This document shows positions 1 through 10,950 of a DNA stretch of 64,000 nt, one piece after another. The notes beneath the pieces are model-generated. The model worked only from the letters and a program-made list of their open reading frames with translations. It had not been told where the DNA came from and made no database searches. Position numbers and translations under genes: made by a program. Numbering within the stretch: position 1 is the first letter of the stretch; each line of letters begins with the position of its first letter. Location of the stretch: NCBI GenBank assembly GCA_954871525.1, contig OX940865.1, positions 1,364,001 through 1,428,000 of the forward strand, given 5' to 3'. The stretch comes from Parietaria judaica (Eukaryota > Streptophyta > Magnoliopsida > Rosales > Urticaceae).

Positions 1-304
1 GAGTCTGTAAGTCTTTATATACCGTGGCGTTTCCATCTTTCTGTTGCGGCGATGCTTTAAAGGACGAGGCATAGTTTTCAACATGTCGTAGTGTGACTTC
101 GACTACGGTTATTACGATGGTTCAATAAGTCATGCCACGACATTTTGAAATTGGTGCCGCGGCCAATTTCATACTTCATTCATTTGGAAAATTATAAAAA
201 AAATATTTCTATAATGATAATATCACGCACAACAATTCAATATTATATTTAATACTTAAGAAATACAATAATTAAAATATATAGAATTATATAAAATATA
301 TAGA

Positions 305-545
305 ATACAACATTACATTTAATACTTTTAAAAAAAAAATCAAAATTACATTTAATACTTTTAAAACAACAAAATCATGTACAACAATTAAACATTACAT
401 TTATTATTTTAAAACAATAAAATCACTTACAACAACTCAACATTACATTTATTACTTTTAAAACAACAAAATCACTCACAGCAATTCAACATTACATTTA
501 ATACTTTTGAAATAACAAAATCACTCACAACAATTCAATATTATA
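305..545. repeat. AT-rich ~48-bp minisatellite downstream of the BED gene
   Basis: About five imperfect units share the core ACATTTAATACTTTTAAAAC followed by AACAAAATCACTCAC. The array lies just 3' of the minus-strand BED gene. Related arrays occur at 26,556-26,796 and, inverted, at 52,850-53,150. It is probably a 3' UTR or spacer repeat of the element. Confidence 0.7.
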
Positions 546-569
546 TTAATAAAACTACAACAATTAAAA

Positions 570-1028
570 TCATAATTCGTCATCAATACATAAATCTCTA
601 CGACAACGATTGGCATGTCGACGTAAATGAGTTGTGCCTTGTTCAACGATTGCGAGAATCTCTTGTCGGCACCATTTGCATTTTGCGTACTTATCTTGAG
701 TTTGAGTCTCAACGTTTCATTTGAGCTTCATTTGAAAATCGGTTTCCCATAGTGAAGATGGTGGCCTACCACGTCCCCTCGTCGATCGTGGCCCACCGGC
801 ATGAGAGGCAGGCATCTGATTTAGAGGTTGATTCGCAGGCATTTCAAACTCCTCGGTGTCGTCGATGGTATTTGGAACACTTTCAAAATCGGAGGAGATG
901 ACAATAGTATTATTAGAACTTGTATATATGGAATAACTATCATCATCGCAGGAAGAGGAAAAGGAAAACATGTAAATGACCAGGTCATATTCCAATGACA
1001 AACCAAAACGAGACGTATGATCATCCAT
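570..1028 (-). pseudogene. BED-type zinc-finger/AT-hook small protein, CACTA accessory gene (one nonsense codon)
   Basis: The ATG is at 1,028 on the minus strand. The protein has an acidic serine region, an AT-hook-like RGRGRPP, then WETDFQMKLK and an in-frame TGA at 717-719, where the intact relative at 52,388 has TGG. Beyond that stop the frame stays open to 570 and encodes the C-x2-C and H-x3-H-x3-C zinc ligands. One nonsense change therefore separates this from a protein of about 150 residues. A TATTTAAA box lies upstream in the minus direction. It probably encodes a DNA-binding accessory protein of the transposon rather than a host gene. Confidence 0.7.
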
Positions 1029-1189
1029 AACTAAGAAAAATGATGATATTTTTGAACCTAAGGATAAATTTTATGAAACATAGACTAAAATGTGAGCAAG
1101 TAAGTTTAAATAGAATATTTATGTGAATTTTAACGTTTTTAACATTATTTTGATAAATTTAGCCGTTTATTACCGTTGTGGGGTAATAA

Positions 1190-1300
1190 AAGATGCCGCG
1201 GCGTGTTAAGTTTCTGCACCGGTTATATCCGACGTTTGACATAGAGCCGTGGCTTCTGAACAATAAGCCGCGGCGTTTTTAATTAATTTGTACAATTTTA
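1190..1300. repeat. Small GCCGCGGC cluster between the two BED genes
   Basis: Copies and variants of GCCGCGGC occur at 1,195-1,202 (exact), about 1,245 (GCCGTGGC) and 1,268 (exact). It lies upstream of the first BED gene on the minus strand, and the same arrangement is at 27,445-27,530. An AAACCCTAAA telo-box-like pair at about 1,310 follows; it is far too short to be telomeric. Confidence 0.6.
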
Positions 1301-1449
1301 CCCTAAACTTAAACCCTAAACTTTAAACCAATAAAATTAAAATGTAATTATTATGTATGAATACATATATGTAAGAATACATATGTGATTAATTATAAAA
1401 TATATAGAATTATGAATACATATGTTTATATTATAAATACATTATCATC

Positions 1450-1625
1450 AACAATTTCACATTACAAGTACCACATATGAAAAGTACCACATTACAAAAC
1501 ATTACAAGTACCACATTACAACACATTAAAAGTACATTATAATAAGTACCACATTGCAACACATTACAAGTACCACATTACAACACATTACAAGTACATT
1601 ATGATAAGTGCCACATTACAACTCC
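1450..1625. repeat. ~24-bp minisatellite (ACAAGTACCACATTACA units)
   Basis: Imperfect units built on ACAAGTACCACATTACAACAC are repeated about seven times in the 3' flank of the second BED gene. It recurs at 27,701-27,876 and, inverted, at about 51,010-51,210, so it is a conserved non-coding part of the family. Confidence 0.7.
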
Positions 1626-1695
1626 ATTTCAATTTAAAGCTATATTTGTCACATAAATTTTAACAATACAATTAAAAGCGTAAAATAAAAAATAT

Positions 1696-2228
1696 TTAAA
1701 AACCATGCCTTCTACGACAACGCAGGGCATGATCACGAAGAGGATATATGTCTCTATCTGGGTAGGGAAGAACAAACAATAGTCTGCACCATTTGCATTT
1801 AGCGTGCTTATCTAAATTTTGAGTCGAGCTATTCCACTAGTACCTTTTATGGAAATCTGTATCCCACGATAAAGAAAATTGAGATCCACCACTACCTCTT
1901 GTGCGGCTTGAACCAACGGAACGAGCGGTGCAAATCTGACCTGGAGGCATTTCAGACTCTACGGTTTCTTTGGAATTTTGAACGCTTTCTTGAGAATTTT
2001 TTTATGGGCGTATAGTATATTGGAGTTTATAATTTCTGGGACTTCCGAATCAGAGTTTGTTTCTGGGACCACCGTATCATCGGAATTTATTTCTAAGACT
2101 ATAGTATCATCTGATAAATTTACCTGGTGATCGTTGTCATCATCGGAAGAAGACAAAGAAGAGGACGAAACAATAACAACTGGGACATTACCGATAGAAG
2201 ACAGATGATTATCCATAATAATTTTCAA
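1696..2228 (-). pseudogene. Second BED-like accessory gene, frameshifted
   Basis: Starts at 2,228 on the minus strand. Residues about 16-32 hold VVIVSSSSLSSSDDD, a hydrophobic core followed by serines and aspartates. Then come NSDDTVVPETN-type acidic repeats. Against the open relative at 50,391-50,954, a short indel near 2,000 shifts the frame and the protein ends after 89 residues. The zinc-ligand region survives out of frame down to 1,696. A TATATATA box sits near 2,280, about 50 bp upstream of the ATG on the minus strand. Confidence 0.65.
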
Positions 2229-2992
2229 CTTTTGTAGTCAAGATATTTTGTGTGGGTTAAAATATAAGTTAACATGGTTGTATATATAGAACAAAGTTAT
2301 GAATTTTGATATTTTTTTAAAATTATTTTCACAAATATATTCATTTTTAACTGTTGGAAGGTAATAAATTTAACCCTAGTAGCTAGTAAAAATATAGTCG
2401 TTTTTACGTCAGCGCGTACACGCCGCGGCGTATATAAAATAATCCTCTGCACATAGAAGTATGTCACCATTATGCCCTCTGATTAATGAAACGCGCCGCG
2501 GCTTATAACTGGAAGGCCGCGGCGCGTGTCGAAATCAAGGGGTATAATTTTAAATAAAAGAAATATGCCGCGGCTTTATGTAACAAATGCCAAGACATGA
2601 GTGAGAAAAACCTCGGCTTCCTGTACCCATGCCGCGGCGCAAACAGGGGGAAAATTTCCCCGACGGCAGAACAAATTTGATCGAGTTTGTATCAGATTAT
2701 GCCGCGGCATGAATAGATATGCCGTGGTAGGAACGCACAAATCCTCGGCTTTGGGTTGTCATGCCGCAGCGTAAATCGGGAAAAATCTTCCCCGAGACAG
2801 ATCAAATTTGATTGAGAAAAGATTAACATGCCGCGGCGTAATTTACATCACGCCGCGGCACTCGTCGCAGATCTGCCGTTACTATTTTGTATTCATACCC
2901 ATTTACACAATAACTCCAAAAACCCTATCTTTTTCTCCCTTAGGCGTCACGGAAGAAAAACGTATTTAATCTTCAAATTCTTTATTTGAAAT
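2229..2992. promoter_or_regulatory. Divergent promoter region with GCCGCGGC clusters
   Basis: This spacer separates the minus-strand BED-like gene from the plus-strand tnp2. From about 2,415 to 2,870 it is dense in GCCGCGGC and one-base variants (GCCGTGGC, GCCTCGGC, GCCGCAGC), several extended to ACGCCGCGGCGT or ATGCCGCGGCAT. A minus-strand TATATATA box lies near 2,280. A role as binding site for element-encoded proteins is inference. Confidence 0.6.
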
Positions 2993-3986
2993 ATGGCATC
3001 TAGAAAATGGATGACGAAAAATAGAATGAACAATGATTACCGACATTGTGTTCAAGAGTTTATGGATTTTGTGCGTTTAAACTTTAAAGAAGGCGATTTG
3101 ATTAGGTGTCCTTGTCTTTTATGTGGAAATTTAGTGTTGAAATCTATGAAAGTAGTCAAATCGCATTTGTTAGCAATTGGTATTATGAGTTCCTATGATC
3201 ATTGGTACTTTCATGGAGAAAAAATGCATGGTAAAAGAGTCAATGATTTAGTTGAAGAAGAAGAAGACGAAGAAGAAGCTGATGAAATTTGTGATTTGAT
3301 GGATGATATCGATTATAATTTTGTGGGAAGACTGTAATTATTAGAGTCAATGGTGGGGATTTCAAAGCGCCTTTGTATGATGGGAGTAACACAATGTAAA
3401 TAGGGTTTTTGGTATCATTATTCCATATTAAGGCGGCAGGAAGTTGGACAAATTCTAGCTTTACGCAACTTTTCAAACTTCTTCGTGAAACGTTTCCGCC
3501 CGGTAATAAAGTTCCTTTAGGAATATATGCGGCAAAAAAGACATTAGGCTTGTTAGGTTTACAGTTTGAAAAGTTTCATGCATGTTCAAAAGATTGCGTA
3601 CTGTATAGGAACGAGCATACATAATTAAGTGAATTTCCACTATGCAATGGGTCAAGGTGGAAGATAGGAAATTAGCCACATGACGGTATCAAAGGGGTTC
3701 GGCAGAACGTATTATGGTACATTCCCCCATTCACCCGCCTCAAACGCATGTTTCACAATATTAATCACGCGGAGAACATGGTTTGGCACTCAAAAAATCA
3801 GATTAACGATGGCATTTTAAGACACCCTTGTGATGCTTCACAGTGGAAAATTTTTGATACTCGGTATCCAGAATTCAGCTCAGAACCCAGGTATTTGCGT
3901 CTCGGTTTGGAAACAGACGGGATGAATCCTTTTGGTAACATGAGTAGTCACTATAGTGTTTGGTCGGTAATACTTTGCAACTACAA
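2993..3986 (+). pseudogene. 5' part of CACTA tnp2 transposase, truncated by the gypsy junction
   Basis: Starts with MASRKWMTKN, typical of the transposase-associated domain (PF13963), with the CPCLLC cysteine cluster at residues ~39-44 and YDHWYFHGE further on. An in-frame TAA at 3,335-3,337 (CAA in the 49.7-kb copy) and a one-base deletion near 3,357 break the frame. TNP2 blocks continue as KFHACSKDCVLYRN (to ~3,610) and as DGILRHPCDASQW and LETDGMNPFGNMSS (3,800-3,950). The match to the 29,244 copy ends at 3,986. A transposase of this class should cut the CACTA ends; this fragment cannot do so. Confidence 0.85.
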
Positions 3987-4551
3987 AAGGAGGCTCAAGG
4001 CCGGACCGGTAGTCATACCAAGGAAAGAGCCGGATTTTGAGATCTCGTTCAAGGACAGTGAAGTAGCCACACTGATCGGTCCGCACGATGACGCGTTAGT
4101 TGTCACACTCTTAGTAGCCTCGTACACGATGGATAAAATCCTAATCGATATCGCGAGCTCAGTCGACGTGACCTTCCTGGAACCATTGCTGAAGCTGGGG
4201 GTCGAAGAAACAGAGATCGACAGGGAAGCTATCCCGCTAACCGGCTTCGATGGAGGAACTATCAATGCAATAGGCACGGTACGGCTGTCAATCGCAGCTG
4301 CAGGGGTAGGAAGAACAAAGAACTTCCTAGTGTTGGACTGCCCGTCAGTTTACAACATGATACTAGAAAGACCCTGGCTGCACATGATGAAGGCCGTACC
4401 ATCAACCTACCATCAACTAATACACTTCCCGAATAGGGCAGGAAAAATCGTTGAAATAAAGGGAAACCAAAAACAATCCAGAATCTGCTACATGAGCGCA
4501 TTCCGAAACATCCAGGCCGCTAAGGCCGAAAAAGAAAAGTCTACTGCATAG
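3987..4551 (+). pseudogene. Retroviral-type aspartic protease domain remnant (gypsy pol)
   Basis: The frame runs from the CACTA part across the junction. Protease-like sequence includes GPHDDALVVTLLVASY, then ILIDIASSVD at 4,141-4,170, then FDGGTINAIGTVRL and MILERPWLHMMKAVPSTYHQ. The catalytic D-T/S-G triplet of the family reads D-I-A here, so it is expected to be inactive. It ends at a TAG (4,549-4,551), and the same frame reopens immediately after. Confidence 0.8.
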
Positions 4552-4557
4552 TAATTA

Positions 4558-5743
4558 TTGACGGTAGAAGGAAAAGGGCAGGATGACCAGGAAGGGACCA
4601 CCGATACGGACGAAATTAACGTGGAAATGACAGTCCAGGTCCAGATCGATCCCGACAACCCGGACCACCGGGTAAGGATAGGAATGGGACTGGACAACAA
4701 TGTCAGAAAAGAACTCCTCAAATTCCTCACCAGAAACCGGGATTGTTCTGCTTGGTCCCACGAGGACATGCCCGGGATAGACCCAAGCATCACAATCCAC
4801 CGCCTAAATGTAACCCCAGCTATAAGCCGGTAAAATAGAAAAAGGCGGAAGCTAGGTCCAGATCGGGCCCAAGCTATGAGCGAAGAAGTCACAAAGCTTT
4901 TGCAAACCGGATCCATCAGGGAAGTTAAATACACGGACTGGTTAGCAAATACGGTCATCATGAAGAAGTAAAACGGAAAGGCCAGAGTCTGTATCGAATT
5001 CACTGGCCTAAACAAAGCTTGTCCTAAAGACAGTTTCCCAATGCTTCACATTGACCGACTAGTCGAAGCATGAACTACTATCGTTTATGGACGCATTCTC
5101 GGGATACAACCAAATCCTCATGCACCCAAAGGACCAAGAAAAAACGGCATTCATAACCGATAGGGGGATATACTGTTACAAAGTTATGCCCTTCGGACTA
5201 AAAAATGCCGGAGCCACATATCAAAGGTTAGTCAACCGGATATTCGCCGAGCAGCTCGGCAAAACTATGGAGGTCTATATTGACGATATGCTGGTTAAAT
5301 CCTCCCAAGAAACGGATCATGTAGCCCACCTAGAGGAATGGTTCGGGATACTATGGAAGTATCAAATGAAGCTTAATCCGAAAAAATGCACCTTCGGGGT
5401 AACTTCGGGAAAATTCCTGGGTTACTTGGTCACACAGCAAGGGATGGAAACTAATCCCGACTAGATCTAAGCCCTCCTGAACATGCCTTTCCCGAGGACT
5501 GTTAGGGAGACGCAGAGGCTGACCGGGAGAATCGCAGCTCTCAACCGGTTCACATCAATGGCTACAGACAAATGTTTACCTTTTTACAAGCTATTTAAGG
5601 GAAACAAAAATTTCGAGTGTACCGAAGAGTGCGAAGAAGCATTCCCAAAGATGAAAATACACCTCTCCATACCACCCGTTCTTAACAGACCGATCTTGGG
5701 GGAGCCTTTATTCTATACTTGGCCGTCTCGCCATCAGCGGTGA
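4558..5743 (+). pseudogene. Reverse transcriptase region of gypsy pol, broken
   Basis: 4,558-4,833 encodes the acidic linker ending in SWSHEDMPGIDP-like sequence. About 4,860-5,070 encodes a block with NGKARVCIEFTGLNKACPKD, interrupted by stops. After a frameshift, 5,087-5,464 carries MDAFSGYNQI, MPFGLKNAGATYQRLVN and the catalytic YIDD (residues 64-67 of that frame, ~5,276-5,287). 5,483-5,743 carries the thumb/connection part (RLTGRIAALNRF). The YxDD box is intact, but stops and frameshifts prevent one polyprotein. Confidence 0.85.
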
Positions 5744-6629
5744 GCGGGGTAATCGTGAGGGAAGATCGCGGTGAGCAGAGGCCAATTTTATACATCAGCG
5801 AATCCATGGAAGACGCTGAAATCAGATAATCGGCCATCGAAAAGCTCGCACTGGCAATGATAACCGGTGCGAGAAAACTTCGTCCTTAATTCCAATCCCA
5901 CACCATCATGTTTATGACCACCAAACCATTGAGGATAATCCTTCATAGCCCGAATCAATCGTGAAGAGTCACAAAGTGGGCAGTCGAGCTAAGCGAGTTC
6001 GATATAGAATACAAAATCCAGACTTGTGCGAAATCACAAGTACTGGCTGAGTTTTTAAATCGAATTACCGGCCGACGGCTCGAAAAAGGGTCACGAAGAT
6101 GGAGAATGGAGACTAGAGGTATATGGAGCTTCAAACAAAGGTGGATCCGGGATCGGAATCCGTTTGATAACCCCCACGGGAGAAGTGCTGGAACAATCCT
6201 TCAGATTGAAATTCCACGCGACAAACCGAATACGAGGCCCTAATTGCCGGTCTCAAACTAGCAAAATTCATAGGAGCTCGAAGGATAAGAGCCCATTCTG
6301 ACTCAAAGCTAGTTACTAGTCAGATCACTGGTGAGTACACCACTCGTGACGACTGAATGGAGAGATACCTTTCGGTAGTAAAAGGTTTAATTCAAAAGTT
6401 CGACATCGTTGAGATAATCCAAATACCGAGAAGCGAGAACGCGTCGGCAGACGCATTGGCTGGATTAGCGTCCACTTCGGATCCCGATATAAAAAGGATA
6501 ATTTCAGTCGAAACAATAGACGAACCTAGCGTGACACGCGAAGTTTGCAACATCCAAATGGAAGAAGATTATTGGAGAACTCCGATCATCAACTACATCC
6601 TAACCGGAGCAAAGCCTCGGGATAAGTAG
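5744..6629 (+). pseudogene. RNase H region of gypsy pol, broken
   Basis: Recognisable pieces in shifting frames include AVSGVIVREDRGEQRPILYIS (~5,735-5,800), AIEKLALAMITGARKL, the WRLEVYGASNKGGSGIG-like start of a second RNase H-type segment (~6,105-6,160), and an open stretch at 6,357-6,629 with SENASADALAGLAS, the conserved tail of plant gypsy RNase H. Several stops lie in between. Confidence 0.75.
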
Positions 6630-6668
6630 AAGGCCAGGAAATTAAGAATCTAAAGCGCCAGATTCTGC

Positions 6669-7800
6669 ATGATCGGGGAAAAATTGTACAAACGCAGCTA
6701 TACCGGACCCTACATAAGGTGGCTAGGGAGGACCGATGCTCAAATAGTATTCCACGAAATCCATGACGGAGAATGTGGCAACCACTCTGAAGGAATATCT
6801 TTGGCAAATAAAGCAAAAAGGCAAGGCTTTTTCTGGGCCACCATGTTGGCAGACAGCGAGGCCCACGCCAGAAGATGCGATAAATGTCAAAGACACTCCT
6901 CGTCCATACACTGTCCAGCAGAAGAACTCTCGTCAGTCTCAGTCCCATACCCGTTAACGAAATGGTCTATGGACATAGTCGGACCTTTTCCCCTAGCCCC
7001 GGCCGGAAAAAGGTTCCTACTCACTGAAACAGACTACTTCTCCAAATGGGTGGAGACAGAAGCGTAAGCAAATATCAAGGATGTCGATGTAGAAAATTTC
7101 CCGTGGAAAAACATCATCAGTCGTTTCGGCTTCCCAAAAGAGATAATAGCTGATAATGGACCCAATTTATTTCTACGAGATTCCAAAACTTGTGCATCAA
7201 TTGGAAGATATCCTTGAACACATCCACTCCGAAATACACCCAAGGCAACGGCCAAGCCGTGGTAGCTAATCGGATTATAGTGGATGGAATAAAAAGGTGT
7301 CTAGACACCAAAATAGGACGATGGGCAGATGAGATTATAGGAGTCCTTTGGTCCTACGGAACTACCCCGCGTAGGGCCACCGGGGAAACTCCATTTTCAA
7401 TGGTATATGGCACCGAAGCCGTAATACCAACAGAGATAGAGACACCCAACCTTCGAAGGGAGCATGCACCTTTGAACGCAGAACTCAATGACGAAATGAG
7501 GGAAGACCAGCTCGATCATATCGACGAAAGGCGGGAACAGGCTTTGATATGAACTGCCAACTATCAAAATTCGATAGCTAGGTATTAAAACTCAAATGTC
7601 AAACGTCAAAAATTTATAGTGGGAGACCTGGTCCTCAGAACACCGCTGAGCTTAATGCGGGTAAGCTCAGGGCTAACTAGGAAGGGCCTTACATCGTCAC
7701 CGAAGTAGTAAAACCTATAGTATACCGGCTAGCCACTCCTTACGGCACGAGAGTCCTCTGCTGCTGGAACGCCATGCATCTTAGGAAATACTACGCTTAA
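6669..7800 (+). pseudogene. Integrase region of gypsy pol, catalytic Glu lost
   Basis: 6,669-7,067 encodes the H-H-C-C zinc domain (H32, H39, C70, C73 in that frame) and WSMDIVGPFP with the first catalytic Asp. The second Asp is in IIADNGPN at ~7,152. In 7,190-7,552 the block around NGQAVVAN replaces the usual E with V (codon GTG at 7,259-7,261), so the D-D-E triad is incomplete. The block RWADEIIGVLWSYGTTPRRATGETPF follows. C-terminal pieces run to about 7,800, then the AAATATGGGGTACGTAGGCA motif common after gypsy pol. Confidence 0.85.
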
Positions 7801-7944
7801 CCCGACCTACCTGGTCTCCCATGAACTACGCAATGACTTGATCCCCAAATATGGGGTACGTAGGCAGCCCGTCCAAAACGATGAGCACAGTCTCAATCCG
7901 AACCCAAAACCAAATAGGCCCCGCAATTCCTAGGTAAAACGCTC

Positions 7945-8180
7945 TAAACCATTCCTAAGGCAACAAGCTTACCGGGTAACAGACCCATTACATAAGGCAA
8001 CACGCCTACCGGGTAAAAGACCCATTACATAAGGCAACAAGGCTATACAGGTAACAAACCCATTACCTGAAGGCCAATGAGCCAGACCGGGAAAATAACC
8101 CATTCCTTGAGCCTATCTGGGTAACAAACCCGTCACCTGAGGTAACAAGCCTCACCCAGCAACAAGCCTACCGCTTCAAA
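7945..8180 (+). repeat. ~37-bp tandem repeat downstream of pol
   Basis: About six imperfect units of the form AGGCAACAAGC-CTACCGGGTAACA-GACCCATTAC follow the end of pol. The later units are degenerate. Such arrays are common between pol and the 3' LTR in plant gypsy elements. No coding potential is seen. Confidence 0.8.
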
Positions 8181-8644
8181 TACATAATTATACTAACCCA
8201 ATCTCAATAAGACATGTTTATTTCAAAAAAAAAAATACGCACTACAGCAAGACGAGCAAGAAACACGGGACGGGGAACACCAAGAGAACGAACAAGTTGC
8301 AAAAGGTATCCGTGTATTTTTCATACTTAGCAAATTTCAAATTTTGCATAGTTTCAAATTCTTCAATCCAGGTACAGAATGGGCATGTAAAGGTTTGAAC
8401 GACCCCAATTAGCCGAGTAAAACTATAGCACGTGTAAGGAAAAAGCACGAGTATAAAATTAGCTTAAGAAGCCCAAAGTTAGAGAAAAATAGATAGCATA
8501 CGAAAAACAAAAATAGCAAAGGCCCTAAGCACGGGCATATCCAAAACCGTACAGATAAAGGTTTCAAGCCGCCGTAGACTTTCCCGTAAAAATTGTTTTG
8601 GCCTAAGGCCTTATTTAACTAGAAACAAAAAAATGGGGGACGCT
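8181..8644. other. Spacer with no recognisable gene
   Basis: A-rich retrotransposon spacer between the tandem repeat and the 3' end of the antisense gene. It has an A-tract at 8,226-8,236 and no coding or repeat signal that I can support. Confidence 0.5.
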
Positions 8645-10627
8645 CTATGCGTCAATGCTGGGAATATCTTCGACCCCTTGGTCCTTCTTCTCCTCTTCCT
8701 CGTCGGCTTGGCCTCCATGCTCGGTCGGCTCTTCAGTGGCGGTCACCTCGGCTGCGTCGGGCTCGGGCAAGGTCGGCTCCTTAGGGGCGGTCTCCTCAGC
8801 TTCGTGCAACTGGACCTCATAACCGAGGACCAAGTCGTTGATAGTCGCGACCAACTACACGTCCAAAAAACAAAGTTAGAAAAATTTAGATCAGAAAATC
8901 AAGCTACGGAAACTATTGACTAATACTTACCTGAGTTGTCACCGCCGCAACATCCTTGTACGCCGGCTTCTCAGCGATATTTGTGGGGACCCTGCCAACC
9001 CCTCTGTTCGTAATTTTCCAGAGTAGCTCGGCCGCAACCTTAGGAGCCTTATGGAGACCCTTCTCCCCGTACCAAGTGCACGCCGCCTTGCGGAGGATCT
9101 CCTTCTCTTTAGCCTTCCCCCCGATTACGAGGGGAGCAAACCCTGACTTTTCTCTAGGCTTAGCTTGGGAAACCTCTTGGGGCACTCGGTCTCGAGGACG
9201 GCCCCCTTCCCTTTTGCCTTATCCGAGGCCCTAACCACTTCTTTTGAGGCCGGATCGCTCCTCGCCTTCTTCCTGACCTCGGACTCACCTCCCTCGTGCG
9301 GCTGCTTCGCGGCAGCCTTCGACCACGTCTTCGGAAGGGCTTTGTCCATGAAAGGATGGGTCACATCCTTAGAAGGACACACATGAGCGGGTGGGGGAGC
9401 TTTCTTCCCCTCGGAAAGCTTTGCCCCTTTCGTGGCTTCCGGGGTACTATCCCCGTCGTCAGAAAGCTCGACGACGTCCTTCTTCTTGGCCGCCCTAGGG
9501 GCGACCTCATCAGGAGTCTCCCGAGCGAGAGCTTCCTCATTTCTCCTGCTCATCTCTTGACGAGCAACCCCAACTGGGGCTGATGCATCGGGCAGAACTT
9601 TCGACGCCGATCGTGACGCCAAGCCAGAGGTTCTGGCCTGATCTTCCTGTTTCCGCCTATGGCGGAGACTTAAACCCTTAGGGCGAATATTTTCCATATC
9701 CTCCTTTGCACGTCCAGAAACCATACTTAGGCAAAAATCAACAATATCAAACCAAAAGTGTAAATCTAGAAATCTTACCCGGAAACTCTTCTTCGTCCTC
9801 TTCAACCCACAAACCTACGGACTCGAGCCTCTCATTGGTGAAAGACGACCACGGCTCGGGACCAAGAGGAAACAACTTCTTCTTCAAAAGCCTCCACTTT
9901 TCAGTAATCAGTAGAGATTTAGGCTATTCAGGATCCTCTACTACATAGGAAAATGAAAGAAAGAAAATTAGCAATTAGCAAACTTATAAAAAAACCCAGT
10001 TAGAAAACCTTATAAACCCCATCCCGGAATCTCACCTATCTCGTGGACCCATTCGTTCCTGTAGCCCGGCCAAGATCCAAGTGTCTCTTGACCGGCAAGG
10101 AAAAAGAAGTACCTGTGGGTCCAAGCGCTTTCCTTCTTGGGAAGACTAGAAATGATCTCCCCTTCCTTGACGGATAGGAAAAATCTACCCTTTTCCTGAC
10201 TGTTAGCTTTAATGACCAAGCCTGTAAACAGATCTTTGAGTTTCAATATATGCACACACTCATGAGCGCGGACAAACAAGGTCGTCAAAATCCTGAAAGA
10301 ATTAGGGCTAACTTGCCCTATAGAAACACCTAGATGAGTAAGGCATTTTAGGATGGGCTCGGGAATAGGAAATATGAGCCCCATATACTCAAAATACCTT
10401 TGATAAACACAAACCCATCCGTCTAAGTTCTGCTCGTCAGCATGTTCATCTAGACCCAGCAACGTAAAAGCTATAGACTGAGAAATCCTATAGGCTACCC
10501 GGATTTTGACAAAATCCTTAGGCTTCAGAACAGACTTAGGAGAATCCGTGGATAGAAACTCTGTTTGCCATTTCTGAATAACCTTCTTAGGACCCATTTT
10601 CTTATAGAACAATCTAAGAAAAACCAA
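8645..10627 (-). pseudogene. Multi-exon antisense gene of the Tat-like element (aORF)
   Basis: Read on the minus strand. Exon 1 (10,627 to ~10,040) encodes about 200 residues resembling plant retrotransposon aORF / transposon-protein domains (FVKIRVAYRISQSIAF, YFEYMGLIFPIPEPI) and ends at a GTGAG donor. A second exon (~9,940-9,780) contains TEKWRLLKKKLFPLGPEPW but has an in-frame TAG, then a GTAAG donor. A lysine- and alanine-rich exon follows (~9,735-9,128) with KKDVVELSDDGDS. Then come an exon ending at the GTAAGT donor near 8,932 and a Glu-rich last exon (8,854-8,645). Function unknown; lineage-typical for Tat/Retand. Confidence 0.7.
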
Positions 10628-10942
10628 AACTACCTAGACGAGCATGAAAAACCAGAAAACCCAGAAAAATCCCACGAAAGCCAAAAATCCAGAAAAATCA
10701 GAGATTCAAACCTCTTAAACAAAGAAAAATAACCTCTAAGAACTCGGAAAATCCTCCTAGTAGACTCGCAAGGAAAGACAACAAATAAAAGGGAAGAAAT
10801 ACAGAACCTGAATCCCTAGACACAGAGAAGCACGAAGATTACCTCGGAGCACCTTCAATGGCGATTCGCAAAGCTACTCTCTCTAAAAACTCATGTTTTC
10901 TCTCTCTAAAGTTTGAAAATAATATTCGAATGCGAAACAGAG

Positions 10943-10950
10943 AATATATA
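10943..10950 (-). promoter_or_regulatory. TATA box for the antisense gene
   Basis: Minus-strand TATATATT in a CTCTC-rich context, about 320 bp upstream of the aORF start. Pyrimidine-rich CTCTCTCT tracts follow on the minus strand, as in plant core promoters. A leader intron between here and 10,627 is possible. Confidence 0.45.

Larger units (their letters stand above)
1..3986 (+). mobile_element. Truncated CACTA (En/Spm) copy, near-identical to 26,252-30,237
   Basis: This segment aligns with 26,252-30,237 at a constant offset of 26,251 bases, with no net indel. I found four substitutions, at 935, 994, 3313 and 3734. It carries two minus-strand BED-type zinc-finger genes, a GCCGCGGC-rich divergent promoter region and the 5' part of a tnp2 transposase. 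At 3,986/3,987 it stops abruptly in the middle of tnp2 and continues as gypsy pol. The window begins inside the element, so its left end is not visible. It carries the same stops and frameshifts as the 26-30 kb copy. It is either a very recent duplicate or an assembly duplication. Confidence 0.9.

Noticed and set aside
1300..1335. CCCTAAAC repeats resembling telomere sequence (also 27,551)
   Set aside because: Only two degenerate units in an otherwise ordinary spacer; no array.
8633..8923. Plus-strand hydrophobic frame over the antisense gene
   Set aside because: Shadow of the Glu-rich last exon of the minus-strand gene, whose splice donors and homology favour the minus strand.
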